A stretch of DNA of 63,592 nucleotides. Origin: an uncultured Clostridia bacterium (GTDB lineage Bacteria > Bacillota > Clostridia > Oscillospirales > Ruminococcaceae). Position numbers and translations under genes: made by a program. Below are positions 18,033-25,326 of the stretch, piece after piece. Below the pieces are notes generated by a model that saw only the letters and a list, made by a program, of their open reading frames with translations, was not told where the DNA came from and made no database searches. The stretch lies in the NCBI GenBank assembly GCA_947177735.1, contig CAMWVP010000004.1, forward strand, positions 1 to 63,592, in the 5' to 3' direction. The stretch's first letter is position 1. Each line of letters begins with the position of its first letter.

Positions 18033-19163
18033 ATGGAAAAATACTTCGGCGAAAGCACTCCCAAGCTCGGCTTCGGTCTTATGCGTCTGCCAAAGCAGGC
18101 GGGCGGCAAGATCGACATCGAACATACCAAGAAAATGGTCGATATGTTTATGCAGGCAGGGCTCACCTACTACGACACCGCTTACGTCTATGACAACGGC
18201 GATTCCGAGCTCGCTGCCAAGGCGGCTCTTGTCGACCGCTATCCCCGCGAGAGCTTCACGCTCGCCACCAAGCTCAACGCGTGGCTCGGCGAACCCGACG
18301 AGAAAGCCGCAAAGCGGCAGCTGTATACCAGTCTCGAGCGCACGGGCGCGGGATATTTCGACTACTACCTGCTTCACGCCCTGCAAACCACCAATCGCAA
18401 AAAATACGACGAATACGGTATCTGGGATTTCGTCAAGGAGCAGAAAGCCAAAGGTCTCATCAAGCACTGGGGCTTTTCGTTCCACGCCGGTCCCGATATG
18501 CTCGACGAGCTGCTGACCGAGCACCCCGACGCGGAATTCGTCCAGCTCCAGCTCAACTACGCCGATTGGGAGGATCCCGGCATCGCTTCGCGCGCCAACT
18601 ATGAAGTCGCCCGCAAGCACGGCAAGTCCATTATCGTAATGGAGCCCGTCAAGGGCGGCGCTCTCGCGAACCCGCCGCAGCCGGTCAAGGACGTTTTCGC
18701 CGCCGCGGACAAAAACGCTTCCTTCGCCTCGTGGGCGATACGCTATGTAGCGTCGCTTGACGGCATCATCACCGTGCTTTCGGGTATGTCGAACGTCGAG
18801 CAGATGGCCGATAATCTGTCGTACATGAAGGATTTCAAGCCGCTTGATGAGCGCGAACAGGAGGTCATAAAGGCTGCTCGGGAGGCTCTCGGCAAGGTGA
18901 AGTCTATCGCCTGCACCGGCTGCCACTACTGTACGGACGGCTGCCCGCAGAACATTCCTATCCCCGAGATCTTCGCCGCGCGCAACAAGCAGCTCGTCTG
19001 GGGTCAGATCGAGCGCGGCAATGGCGACTACGCTAACGCGACCGCAAGCCGCGGAAAGGCTTCCGACTGTATAGCCTGCGGGCAATGCGAGAGCGCCTGC
19101 CCGCAGCAGCTCAAGGTCATTGACCTGCTCAGTGAGTGTTCCGAAACTTTAGAGAAACGCTGA
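18033..19163 (+). CDS. Aldo/keto reductase with C-terminal 2x[4Fe-4S] ferredoxin domain
   Basis: This 376-residue oxidoreductase has the aldo/keto reductase barrel (GFGLMRLP, YYDTAYVYDNGDSE, LATKL, LLHALQ). It carries an appended ferredoxin-like tail with two cysteine clusters, CTGCHYCTDGCP from about residue 294 and CIACGQCESACP from about 346. Such fused enzymes are common in anaerobic Firmicutes and probably exchange electrons between NAD(P)H and iron-sulfur partners; the substrate is unknown. It has a strong AGGAGGA ribosome-binding site. Its stop codon lies within the left inverted repeat of a short element (19149-19255). Confidence 0.9.
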   Translation: MEKYFGESTPKLGFGLMRLPKQAGGKIDIEHTKKMVDMFMQAGLTYYDTAYVYDNGDSELAAKAALVDRYPRESFTLATKLNAWLGEPDEKAAKRQLYTSLERTGAGYFDYYLLHALQTTNRKKYDEYGIWDFVKEQKAKGLIKHWGFSFHAGPDMLDELLTEHPDAEFVQLQLNYADWEDPGIASRANYEVARKHGKSIIVMEPVKGGALANPPQPVKDVFAAADKNASFASWAIRYVASLDGIITVLSGMSNVEQMADNLSYMKDFKPLDEREQEVIKAAREALGKVKSIACTGCHYCTDGCPQNIPIPEIFAARNKQLVWGQIERGNGDYANATASRGKASDCIACGQCESACPQQLKVIDLLSECSETLEKR

Positions 19164-19255
19164 TTTAATCCTTTTTTCTGCTTGCGTGGCACGGTTTTAT
19201 CGGCTTTTCCCCGCCTCCGGTGGGGAAAGTTCGTTTAATCAGCGGCTCCTTAGAG
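19149..19255. repeat. TIR-bounded short element, copy near the aldo/keto reductase
   Basis: Imperfect inverted ends (CGCTGATTTAATC and GTTTAATCAGCG) enclose a CTTTTCCCCGCCTCCGGTGGGG hairpin core split around 19204-19227. Elements with the same ends and core occur at 56479-56582, and with the same ends at 47861-48040. The left end overlaps the last four codons and the TGA of the aldo/keto reductase gene. Confidence 0.75.
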
Positions 19256-19280
19256 GTACCCCTTTAATAAATAAAAACAA

Positions 19281-19315
19281 AACCACAGCGATTTCTCGCT
19301 GTGGTTTTTATTGTA
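19281..19315. terminator. Bidirectional terminator
   Basis: An 11-bp stem (19281-19291 with 19296-19306, AACCACAGCGA arm) with a TTTC loop, followed by TTTATT and preceded by an A-rich stretch. It sits between the convergent aldo/keto reductase and solute-binding protein genes. Confidence 0.85.
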
Positions 19316-19411
19316 TCAGTCTGCCTGACAAGGGTATTGCGTGATGTCTGCGCATTGCTTGATGTGTGCGTTTCTGGAGGTGCGCACAGCGGGGTTTCCT
19401 AGGAGGGGAAC

Positions 19412-20842
19412 TTATGAATTCAACTTAGCATTCACGCTGTCAAGCTCGGACTGTACCGGACCTCTTATCGCGTCGCGTGTCTGTGTCCAGCCCGCGCCGC
19501 TGTTGTAGCCTTCCTTCATCGGGTTGTTGATGTAGTCGGCGATAGTGGGAGTTACGGCGTTGTACATCTCGATAACGGGGTGCTCGGCAGTCATATCTAC
19601 TACTCTTTCGAGCATATCCCACTGCTCCTGAGTCCAGCCGTACTCGTCAAATGCCTGACGCATACCGATCTCCTTGGCGATATCGCTGTCGCGCGACGCC
19701 ATTTCGCAGTTAAGGTATGCAGCAACGCCCTTGGGGTTCTTAGCGCCCTTTACAAGCGCAAAGCCGCTGACTCTCGACGGGAGGTAATACGCGTCCGCGT
19801 CGGGGCATTTCGGCATGGGAACGAACATTACGTCCTCCATATTGCCGAAGTCCTGGATAATGTTGTTATAGGGGTAAAGAGCGTAGGTGCCTACCGCGTA
19901 GAACAGTGTGTTGCCCTTGCCAATGTCGTCCGGCTGTATCTTCCAGCCGCGCTCGCTCTTGGGACAGGGAAGATCGTTCTCTTTCATATTGAGCATATAC
20001 GCCTGTACTTTTTCGATCATCGGATCGTCAAGGTTGTGAACTACCTTGCCGTTCTCCATGCCGATATAGGGCTTGCCCGTGGTGAGCGAGATAGCGCCCT
20101 CGAACCACCAGCCGTCCGTCGCAAACTTGCCCTCGTCACGGTTGCAGAACTGGGTCATCATCTTCCAGAGTGCGTCCCAATCCCACTTGCCCTGATTGAG
20201 CAGCTCAACGGGATCATCGAGACCATTGTTGACGATGGTCTTCTTATTGTAGAACATTACGCTGTCGCTTTCTACGTTGATAGCGCCTACGTAGTGCTTT
20301 CCATTCGCACAGAACTGATCGTTTACGTTCTTCATGGGTGCCCAGAGCTCGCTGTCGAAATCAACGTACGGGTCAAGCGGCTGGAAGTTGCCGTTGAGCG
20401 CGCCCTTGGGGAATATATCCATATCGCCCGCGCTGAACATATCGGGAGACTCATCGGAGGCGATGAGCGTAGAGAGCATGGTGTAGCGCTCGTCAAACGA
20501 GGTACGTACAAGCTCAATGCGTCCTCCGAACTGCGTCTGGAACATCTCAAGCGCAACGGAGATGGGCTGACCCTCTGCGGGATTAAGATCCCATTCGCTG
20601 AGGAACTTGACAACGGGATTTTCGAGCTTCTCTGCGCCTATATCTATCTGAGCGACCTTTTCGGCGTCTTCCTCGTTCATCGTAGCGGTGGAGGTGGGAG
20701 TAGACGCCACGGGAGGAGTGCTGCCGCCGGGAGCGGGCGTGCTGTTGCCTCCCGATACGGGGGTCTCTTCTTCGCAGCCTGTGACAGTCAGCACGCAGCC
20801 GACAGCCAGAACCGCCGCGACAATACTCTTTAAACGTTTCAT
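19412..20842 (-). CDS. Extracellular solute-binding lipoprotein (sugar ABC type)
   Basis: This 476-residue secreted lipoprotein has signal peptide MKRLKSIVAAVLAVGCVLTVTGC with the lipidated Cys at about 23. A Ser/Thr/Pro/Gly-rich linker follows. The body resembles family 1 solute-binding proteins for oligosaccharides (MFSAGDMDIFPKGALN, VMFYNKKTIVNNGLDDPVEL, KWDWDALWKMMTQF). No permease or ATPase genes are adjacent, so it must use a transporter encoded elsewhere or act as a surface glycan-binding protein. It is 20 bp downstream of the wall-anchored protein gene, in the same transcript, near the GH16/GH5 genes. Beta-glucan oligosaccharides are the inferred ligand. Confidence 0.85.
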   Translation of the reverse strand: MKRLKSIVAAVLAVGCVLTVTGCEEETPVSGGNSTPAPGGSTPPVASTPTSTATMNEEDAEKVAQIDIGAEKLENPVVKFLSEWDLNPAEGQPISVALEMFQTQFGGRIELVRTSFDERYTMLSTLIASDESPDMFSAGDMDIFPKGALNGNFQPLDPYVDFDSELWAPMKNVNDQFCANGKHYVGAINVESDSVMFYNKKTIVNNGLDDPVELLNQGKWDWDALWKMMTQFCNRDEGKFATDGWWFEGAISLTTGKPYIGMENGKVVHNLDDPMIEKVQAYMLNMKENDLPCPKSERGWKIQPDDIGKGNTLFYAVGTYALYPYNNIIQDFGNMEDVMFVPMPKCPDADAYYLPSRVSGFALVKGAKNPKGVAAYLNCEMASRDSDIAKEIGMRQAFDEYGWTQEQWDMLERVVDMTAEHPVIEMYNAVTPTIADYINNPMKEGYNSGAGWTQTRDAIRGPVQSELDSVNAKLNS

Positions 20843-20862
20843 AGTGACCGTCCTTTCGACAA

Positions 20863-21459
20863 TTACTTTCTCTTCTTGGCAACGATCATTGCGCCGAGCG
20901 CGAGTGCGCCTACGCCTGCTACTACTGCCAGGCTCTCAACACCGGAATCGGGGTTCGCGGATGCTGCGGGAGCGTTATCTGCGGGTGCAGCGGGAGTATT
21001 GTCGGCGGGAGCGGGAGCAGCTGCCTCATTGGAGAGCGTCATCTCGAGGAGCTTAACGCCGTGACCCATAAGAGCCATACCTGCGATCTTTACGTGCTCG
21101 AGATCCTCCTCGTTGAGCTTGAAGCTTACGGAGTTGCCCTCTACGTCAACGGGGATGCTGTCGCCGCCCTCGGAGAGCTCTACACCGATGGCATTCTCGA
21201 GGAAGGGCCAACCCTCGTCGTTGATCATGGGCTTGATGCACCAGTACTCCTGACCGGGCATATCCGCAAGCGCCTTGTTAGCCTCGTAGGTGAACGTGAT
21301 GGTCGTATCGGTGGTCGCATCGTCGAACTCCTCGCCGGGAATGGTGGTGTTAGCCGACCAGCCGAAGCCGAGGTCTACGTCGATAGTGTAAGCGGAAGCC
21401 GAAACGGAAAGAGCCGCGAACGCAGCAGCTGCGGTAACAATGGAAACAAACTTTTTCAT
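20863..21459 (-). CDS. Secreted, probably wall-anchored protein with NPDSG sorting-like tail
   Basis: This 198-residue exported protein has signal peptide MKKFVSIVTAAAAFAALSVSASA. A compact beta-rich domain covers about residues 25-140 (GFGWSANTTIPGEEFDD, YWCIKPMINDEGWPFLE, GHGVKLLEMTL) and looks like a carbohydrate-binding module, though I cannot name a CBM family. An Ala/Pro-rich linker (PAPADNTPAAPADNAPAA) follows. The C-terminus is NPDSGVES, a hydrophobic stretch and KKRK, the architecture of a sortase substrate with NPDSG replacing LPXTG. It is the first gene of the two-gene unit with the solute-binding lipoprotein. Confidence 0.75.
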   Translation of the reverse strand: MKKFVSIVTAAAAFAALSVSASAYTIDVDLGFGWSANTTIPGEEFDDATTDTTITFTYEANKALADMPGQEYWCIKPMINDEGWPFLENAIGVELSEGGDSIPVDVEGNSVSFKLNEEDLEHVKIAGMALMGHGVKLLEMTLSNEAAAPAPADNTPAAPADNAPAASANPDSGVESLAVVAGVGALALGAMIVAKKRK

Positions 21460-21541
21460 AGTGATTATCCTTTCATATCAAGGGGCGTTGCCCCGTTTTT
21501 TCTCCGGAGAGGTCATGCGCCTCTGCCTTAACTGTAATTAG

Positions 21542-21570
21542 ATTATAGCATTTACCCAAAAAAGTTTATA
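21542..21570 (-). promoter_or_regulatory. Promoter region of the wall protein/solute-binding protein unit
   Basis: A minus-strand -10 (TATAAT, 21542-21547) lies about 83 bp upstream of the wall-protein start. No good -35 hexamer is found at 16-18 bp, which suggests activator dependence. The divergent AraC-type regulator is the obvious candidate. Confidence 0.5.
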
Positions 21571-21611
21571 TCAAATTTTTAATCTTTTTATTTTCGGTTT
21601 AATCAAATATG

Positions 21612-21640
21612 TTGACTTTTCGGTTTTTTTTGTGTATAAT
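21612..21640 (+). promoter_or_regulatory. Promoter of the AraC-family regulator gene
   Basis: TTGACT (21612-21617), a 17-bp T-rich spacer and TATAAT (21635-21640) lie about 57 bp upstream of the regulator start. Confidence 0.75.
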
Positions 21641-21696
21641 ATTTAATAATGGCATTTAGAAGCAGTATATTTTATATAGGAAATAGGAGGAAGATT

Positions 21697-22461
21697 ATGG
21701 AGATCGGAAAAGCTTTTTCACAACTGGAGTTCGAAAGGCGCGAAAACGCGCTCAGCCATACGCCCGTTGAGAGAGAGATGAGATTCTACGAGTGCGTCAA
21801 GCGCGGCGACCTCGAGGGCGCGCGCGCAAGCTCCACTCCGCTCGGTGGGGAGGGCTCCGGCGTGCTGTCGACGGATAGTCTGCGCAATCTGAAGTATCAT
21901 TTCGTCATAACGGTTGCGTTTATAACTCGGTTCTGCGTGGAGGGCGGCATGGAGCGTGAGACCGCCTACAACCTTTCCGATCTGTATATACGTATGGCGG
22001 ACAACGCCAAAACGCCTGAGGAGGTCAACGAGATACATTCCGAATGTATCACGGATTTCACCGAGCGAATGGCTAAGCTGAAAAAGAGCTCGAGCTATTG
22101 CTATCAGGTGATCAAGTGCATGGAGTATATCTATGACCATTTGCACGAGCGGCTTGTCGTAAGCGATATCGCGGAAGAGCTCGGATTATCGGTGCAGTAT
22201 CTGTCAAAGCTGTTCCACGCCGAGACCGGCGTAACGCTCAACCGCTATATATTAAAGAAGCGTATAGACGCGGCGTGCCAGATGCTGAAGTATTCGGATT
22301 ATGAGGCGGTCGACATCGGCAGCTTTCTTTCGTTCAGCTCTCACAGCCACTTTATTCAGAAGTTCAAGCAGGAAACGGGTCTGACCCCCAAACAGTACCG
22401 CGAGAGATATTACAATTCCTTGTCGGGAATAAGAGGCGGGGCAGAAATGGCAGCCGAATAA
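21697..22461 (+). CDS. AraC-family transcriptional regulator
   Basis: This 254-residue regulator has a C-terminal AraC double helix-turn-helix (YIYDHLHERLVVSDIAEELG, VQYLSKLFHAETGVTLNRYI, FSSHSHFIQKFKQETGLTPKQYRER). The N-terminal part (residues 1-140) is not the usual cupin and is probably a ligand- or phosphorelay-linked domain seen in many clostridial AraC proteins. The ATG at 21697 follows TAGGAGG. It lies between the divergent wall-protein/solute-binding unit and the GH16-GH5 unit, both with weak -35 regions, so it is the likely local activator of beta-glucan use. Confidence 0.87.
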   Translation: MEIGKAFSQLEFERRENALSHTPVEREMRFYECVKRGDLEGARASSTPLGGEGSGVLSTDSLRNLKYHFVITVAFITRFCVEGGMERETAYNLSDLYIRMADNAKTPEEVNEIHSECITDFTERMAKLKKSSSYCYQVIKCMEYIYDHLHERLVVSDIAEELGLSVQYLSKLFHAETGVTLNRYILKKRIDAACQMLKYSDYEAVDIGSFLSFSSHSHFIQKFKQETGLTPKQYRERYYNSLSGIRGGAEMAAE

Positions 22462-22522
22462 ATCTGATTAAAAACACGATATTTTTAGTCACTTTTTTGT
22501 ATATCTTTTTCCAAGATTGCGG

Positions 22523-22528
22523 TATAAT
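22523..22528 (+). promoter_or_regulatory. -10 element of the GH16-GH5 unit
   Basis: TATAAT is 43 bp upstream of the GH16 start. The position 17 bp upstream reads TATATC, not a recognisable -35, so positive control is likely. Confidence 0.5.
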
Positions 22529-22570
22529 TCAGTCAATAGCTAAAATATTTACCGAAAGGAAAGGGATATT

Positions 22571-23485
22571 ATGAAAAAGTTTATGAAAACAAGCGCCTTC
22601 ATTTTGGCAATAGCGGCATGTGTTTCAATGTGCGGCTGTAACGGCGACAAGGGCACGTCCTCTCAGACGAGCGACAACGTTCAGAGCACGCCCGACAGCA
22701 CCGTTGAGAGCCCCGTAGACAGCACGCCGGAGAGCACTTCCGACAGCACGGTCGAAAGTACCCCCGACAGCACTCCCGAAAGCAGCTCCGACAGCGCGCC
22801 CGGAACCACTCCAGGAAACCTCACCGGCAACGGTCTGCTTGCCGACCTCACGGGAACGATTATGGATGTAAGCAGCGTGTTCGAATGCTCGGACGGCTGG
22901 ACTAACGGCTCAATGTTCAACTGCACATGGAGAAAGTCAAACGTATTATTCTCGGACGGCTCTATGAAGCTGAAGATCGACCTTGACGGCGGCGGACTCG
23001 GCGCGATACCCTATTCGGGCGGGGAGTTCAGGAGCAAGGACTTCTACGGCTACGGTCTGTACGAGGTCGAGATGAAGGCTATCAAGAACGACGGCGTCGT
23101 TTCCTCGTTCTTCACCTACACGGGTCCGTCCGACAACAATCCGTGGGACGAGATCGATATTGAGTTCCTCGGCAAGGACACCACCAAGGTGCAGTTCAAC
23201 TACTACACCAACGGCAGAGGCGGTCACGAACATATGCACGACCTCGGCTTCGACGCGTCGGAGGATTTCCACAAGTACGCGTTCGACTGGCAGGCTGACA
23301 AGATCACATGGTACGTCGACGGCGTGGAGGTCTACTCCGCGGAGAGAAATCTTCCCTCCACACCCAGCAAGATCATGATGAACGTATGGCCCGGCACAGG
23401 AGTAGACGGCTGGCTGAACGCGTTTGACGGCACCGTTCCGCTCACCGCAGAGTACAAGTCGGTAAACTTTACCGCTGCCGAATAA
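22571..23485 (+). CDS. GH16 beta-glucanase lipoprotein
   Basis: This endo-beta-glucanase is of the lichenase/laminarinase type. Lipoprotein signal peptide [20 protein letters not shown] ends in a CGC lipobox. A 50-residue Ser/Thr/Pro/Asp/Glu linker of near-repeats (DSTPEST-like) follows, then the GH16 jelly-roll. The catalytic motif DEIDIEF places Glu194, Asp196 and Glu198. Other family segments are [29 protein letters not shown] and [14 protein letters not shown]. The short loops resemble lichenases. It is anchored on the outer membrane face and would cut mixed-linkage glucan for import. GH5 follows 10 bp downstream. Confidence 0.92.
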   Translation: MKKFMKTSAFILAIAACVSMCGCNGDKGTSSQTSDNVQSTPDSTVESPVDSTPESTSDSTVESTPDSTPESSSDSAPGTTPGNLTGNGLLADLTGTIMDVSSVFECSDGWTNGSMFNCTWRKSNVLFSDGSMKLKIDLDGGGLGAIPYSGGEFRSKDFYGYGLYEVEMKAIKNDGVVSSFFTYTGPSDNNPWDEIDIEFLGKDTTKVQFNYYTNGRGGHEHMHDLGFDASEDFHKYAFDWQADKITWYVDGVEVYSAERNLPSTPSKIMMNVWPGTGVDGWLNAFDGTVPLTAEYKSVNFTAAE

Positions 23486-23495
23486 GGAGGTCGCC

Positions 23496-24524
23496 ATGAA
23501 AGAGTTTGTCGGATTTAAGCATGGAGTGAACCTCGGCGGCTGGCTGTCTCAGTCAAGCTATGAGAAGTCCCATCTCGAGAACTTCATCACCGAGGCGGAC
23601 ATCAAGACGATAGCGGAATGGGGCTGCGACCATGTGCGGCTGCCGTTCGATTACGATATAGTTCTCGGCAGCGATAATGCCGTGAAAGATGACGCGTTCA
23701 AGTATCTTGACCGCTGCGTGGACTGGTGCGAAAAGCACGGGCTGAACATTATCCTCGATCTCCACAAGACGATCGGATTCTCGTTCGATAAGGGCGAGGA
23801 GGAGACGGGCTTCTTTGAGGAGGAGAGCTATCAGGACATTTTTATGGCGATGTGGAGCGAGATCGCCAAACACTACGCCGATAAGGCGGATCACGTCGCT
23901 TTCGAGCTGCTCAACGAGATAACCGATCAGAAGTACGCGATGATCTGGAACGGCATCGCCGCGCGGACTATACGCGAGATACGCCGTTTCGCGCCGGATA
24001 ATTTCGTACTCATCGGCGGCATCTTCAACAACAGCATTTTCGGGCTCACGCTGCTCGATAAGCCGTGCGACGAGAAGATCGTGTTCAATTTCCACTACTA
24101 CAATCCGCTCGTTTTCACACATCAGAAGGCGTACTGGGTGGACAAAATGACCCCCGAGTGCGACATTTACTACCCCGCGTCCAAGGAGGAATACTACGCT
24201 AAATCGCTTGAATTCCTCGGAGAGGATTACGCCGGGAACATCGAACGTTTTGGCGGCGAAACGGTAAACGCCGAGTACATGGAGTGGGAAATGCGCGTTG
24301 CGGTCGAGGTCGCCGAGAAGCTGGAGGTACCGATATACTGCGGCGAATACGGCGTTATCGACAAGGTTGCCGACGACCAGCTCCTCAGCTGGTACAAGGA
24401 CGTTTCGGGCGTTTTCAACAGGTTCGGCATAGGAAGAGCCGCGTGGACATACCGCGCCAAGGACTTCGGCATAACCGATCCCTGCCGCGCCGGAATAGCG
24501 GACAGCATCGTGAAGAATTTGTAA
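23496..24524 (+). CDS. GH5 family beta-glucosidase/endoglucanase (cytoplasmic)
   Basis: This 342-residue GH5 barrel has the N-terminal GVNLGGWLSQS motif, HVRLPFDY, acid/base Glu141 in FELLNEITD and nucleophile Glu284 in YCGEYG. It has no signal peptide, so unlike secreted cellulases it probably processes imported beta-gluco-oligosaccharides. It shares a transcript with the surface GH16 enzyme. The ribosome-binding site is AAGGAGG. A terminator follows. The exact linkage preference cannot be read from the sequence. Confidence 0.88.
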   Translation: MKEFVGFKHGVNLGGWLSQSSYEKSHLENFITEADIKTIAEWGCDHVRLPFDYDIVLGSDNAVKDDAFKYLDRCVDWCEKHGLNIILDLHKTIGFSFDKGEEETGFFEEESYQDIFMAMWSEIAKHYADKADHVAFELLNEITDQKYAMIWNGIAARTIREIRRFAPDNFVLIGGIFNNSIFGLTLLDKPCDEKIVFNFHYYNPLVFTHQKAYWVDKMTPECDIYYPASKEEYYAKSLEFLGEDYAGNIERFGGETVNAEYMEWEMRVAVEVAEKLEVPIYCGEYGVIDKVADDQLLSWYKDVSGVFNRFGIGRAAWTYRAKDFGITDPCRAGIADSIVKNL

Positions 24525-24537
24525 TCTAAAAATAAAG

Positions 24538-24570
24538 ATATCCCCCGCAGCCGCGGGGGATATTTGTCTT
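24538..24570. terminator. Intrinsic terminator after GH5
   Basis: An 11-bp perfect stem (24538-24548 with 24553-24563, ATATCCCCCGC arm) with a 4-nt loop is followed by TTGTCTT and preceded by an A-rich stretch. It separates the convergent GH5 and zinc-ribbon genes. Confidence 0.85.
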
Positions 24571-24572
24571 AA

Positions 24573-24992
24573 TTATTCGCCGTCCTTGGTCTCGTCAATG
24601 ACGTCGGCGTTCTCCTCGGCGGGTTCGGGTTTCACAGGGAGCTTCGCGCCGCACTTTGAGCAATAACTGTTATCGGTCTTGCTCTTTGCGCCGCAGCTCG
24701 GACAGGTGACCTCGTTCCTCATCTCGTCGAACTGCTGACTTATTTCCTCAAGCTGCGCATAGCAATCGTCCAGCTCGGCAACGAGCGCGTCAAACTGTTC
24801 GCTGTTCTTCTCACCCGACTTCGCCATCTGATAGATGAGCGAGCCAAGCGTCTCAAACTTATTCCTGATGTCGCCGTTAAGCTGAGACTCTTTTATCTTC
24901 AGCTTGGAAAAGCGAACCGCCTCGTCGGTCTTTTTGCCCGCGGCGGACACTACGTTTTTGCCTGTGCTGATAACATCGTCAAGAAAACCCAT
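24573..24992 (-). CDS. Zinc-ribbon protein with coiled coil
   Basis: This 139-residue cytoplasmic protein starts with a helical stretch (MGFLDDVISTGKNVVSAAGK). A predicted coiled coil covers about residues 25-90, and a C-terminal zinc ribbon (CPSCGAKSKTDNSYCSKCGAK) ends in an acidic tail. This architecture is common in Clostridia and has no assigned role; scaffold or nucleic-acid contacts are possible. It has its own promoter and no operon partner. Confidence 0.75.
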   Translation of the reverse strand: MGFLDDVISTGKNVVSAAGKKTDEAVRFSKLKIKESQLNGDIRNKFETLGSLIYQMAKSGEKNSEQFDALVAELDDCYAQLEEISQQFDEMRNEVTCPSCGAKSKTDNSYCSKCGAKLPVKPEPAEENADVIDETKDGE

Positions 24993-25043
24993 TTCAAAAA
25001 ACTCCTTTCAACGGTTGGAACAGGGAACATTCCCCTTTAACAT

Positions 25044-25072
25044 ATTGTACCACATTTTTCACAATTTTGCAA
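25044..25072 (-). promoter_or_regulatory. Promoter of the zinc-ribbon gene
   Basis: On the minus strand TTGCAA (25067-25072), a 17-bp spacer and TACAAT (25044-25049) lie about 52 bp upstream of the start. The rest of the 335-bp gap to the pseudokinase gene is AT-rich and holds only the plus-strand promoter at 25232. Confidence 0.7.
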
Positions 25073-25231
25073 GTAAAAATTTGAATTTTTTTGTAATACG
25101 TCCAAAAAAGTACATGGTCAAAATAGCCAAATGACCCGTCGGAAATCACGCGCGCAATTGTTCAAAGGGGAGAAAAAGGTTACAAAATCGTTTCAAACCG
25201 CGTGAAAAAGATTACAATGTTGTCATAATTC

Positions 25232-25260
25232 TTGACTTTTTCGGAAATTTGGTGTATAGT
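25232..25260 (+). promoter_or_regulatory. Promoter of the PASTA pseudokinase gene
   Basis: TTGACT (25232-25237), a 17-bp spacer and TATAGT (25255-25260). The -35 context CTTGACTTTTTCGGAA is identical to that of the GH51 promoter at 118. Confidence 0.72.
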
Positions 25261-25326
25261 ATTAAAGTATATAATTATGCTTTGCTTGGATTACTTTCAG
25301 GACAATAGAAAGGTGAAGTAGATAAA

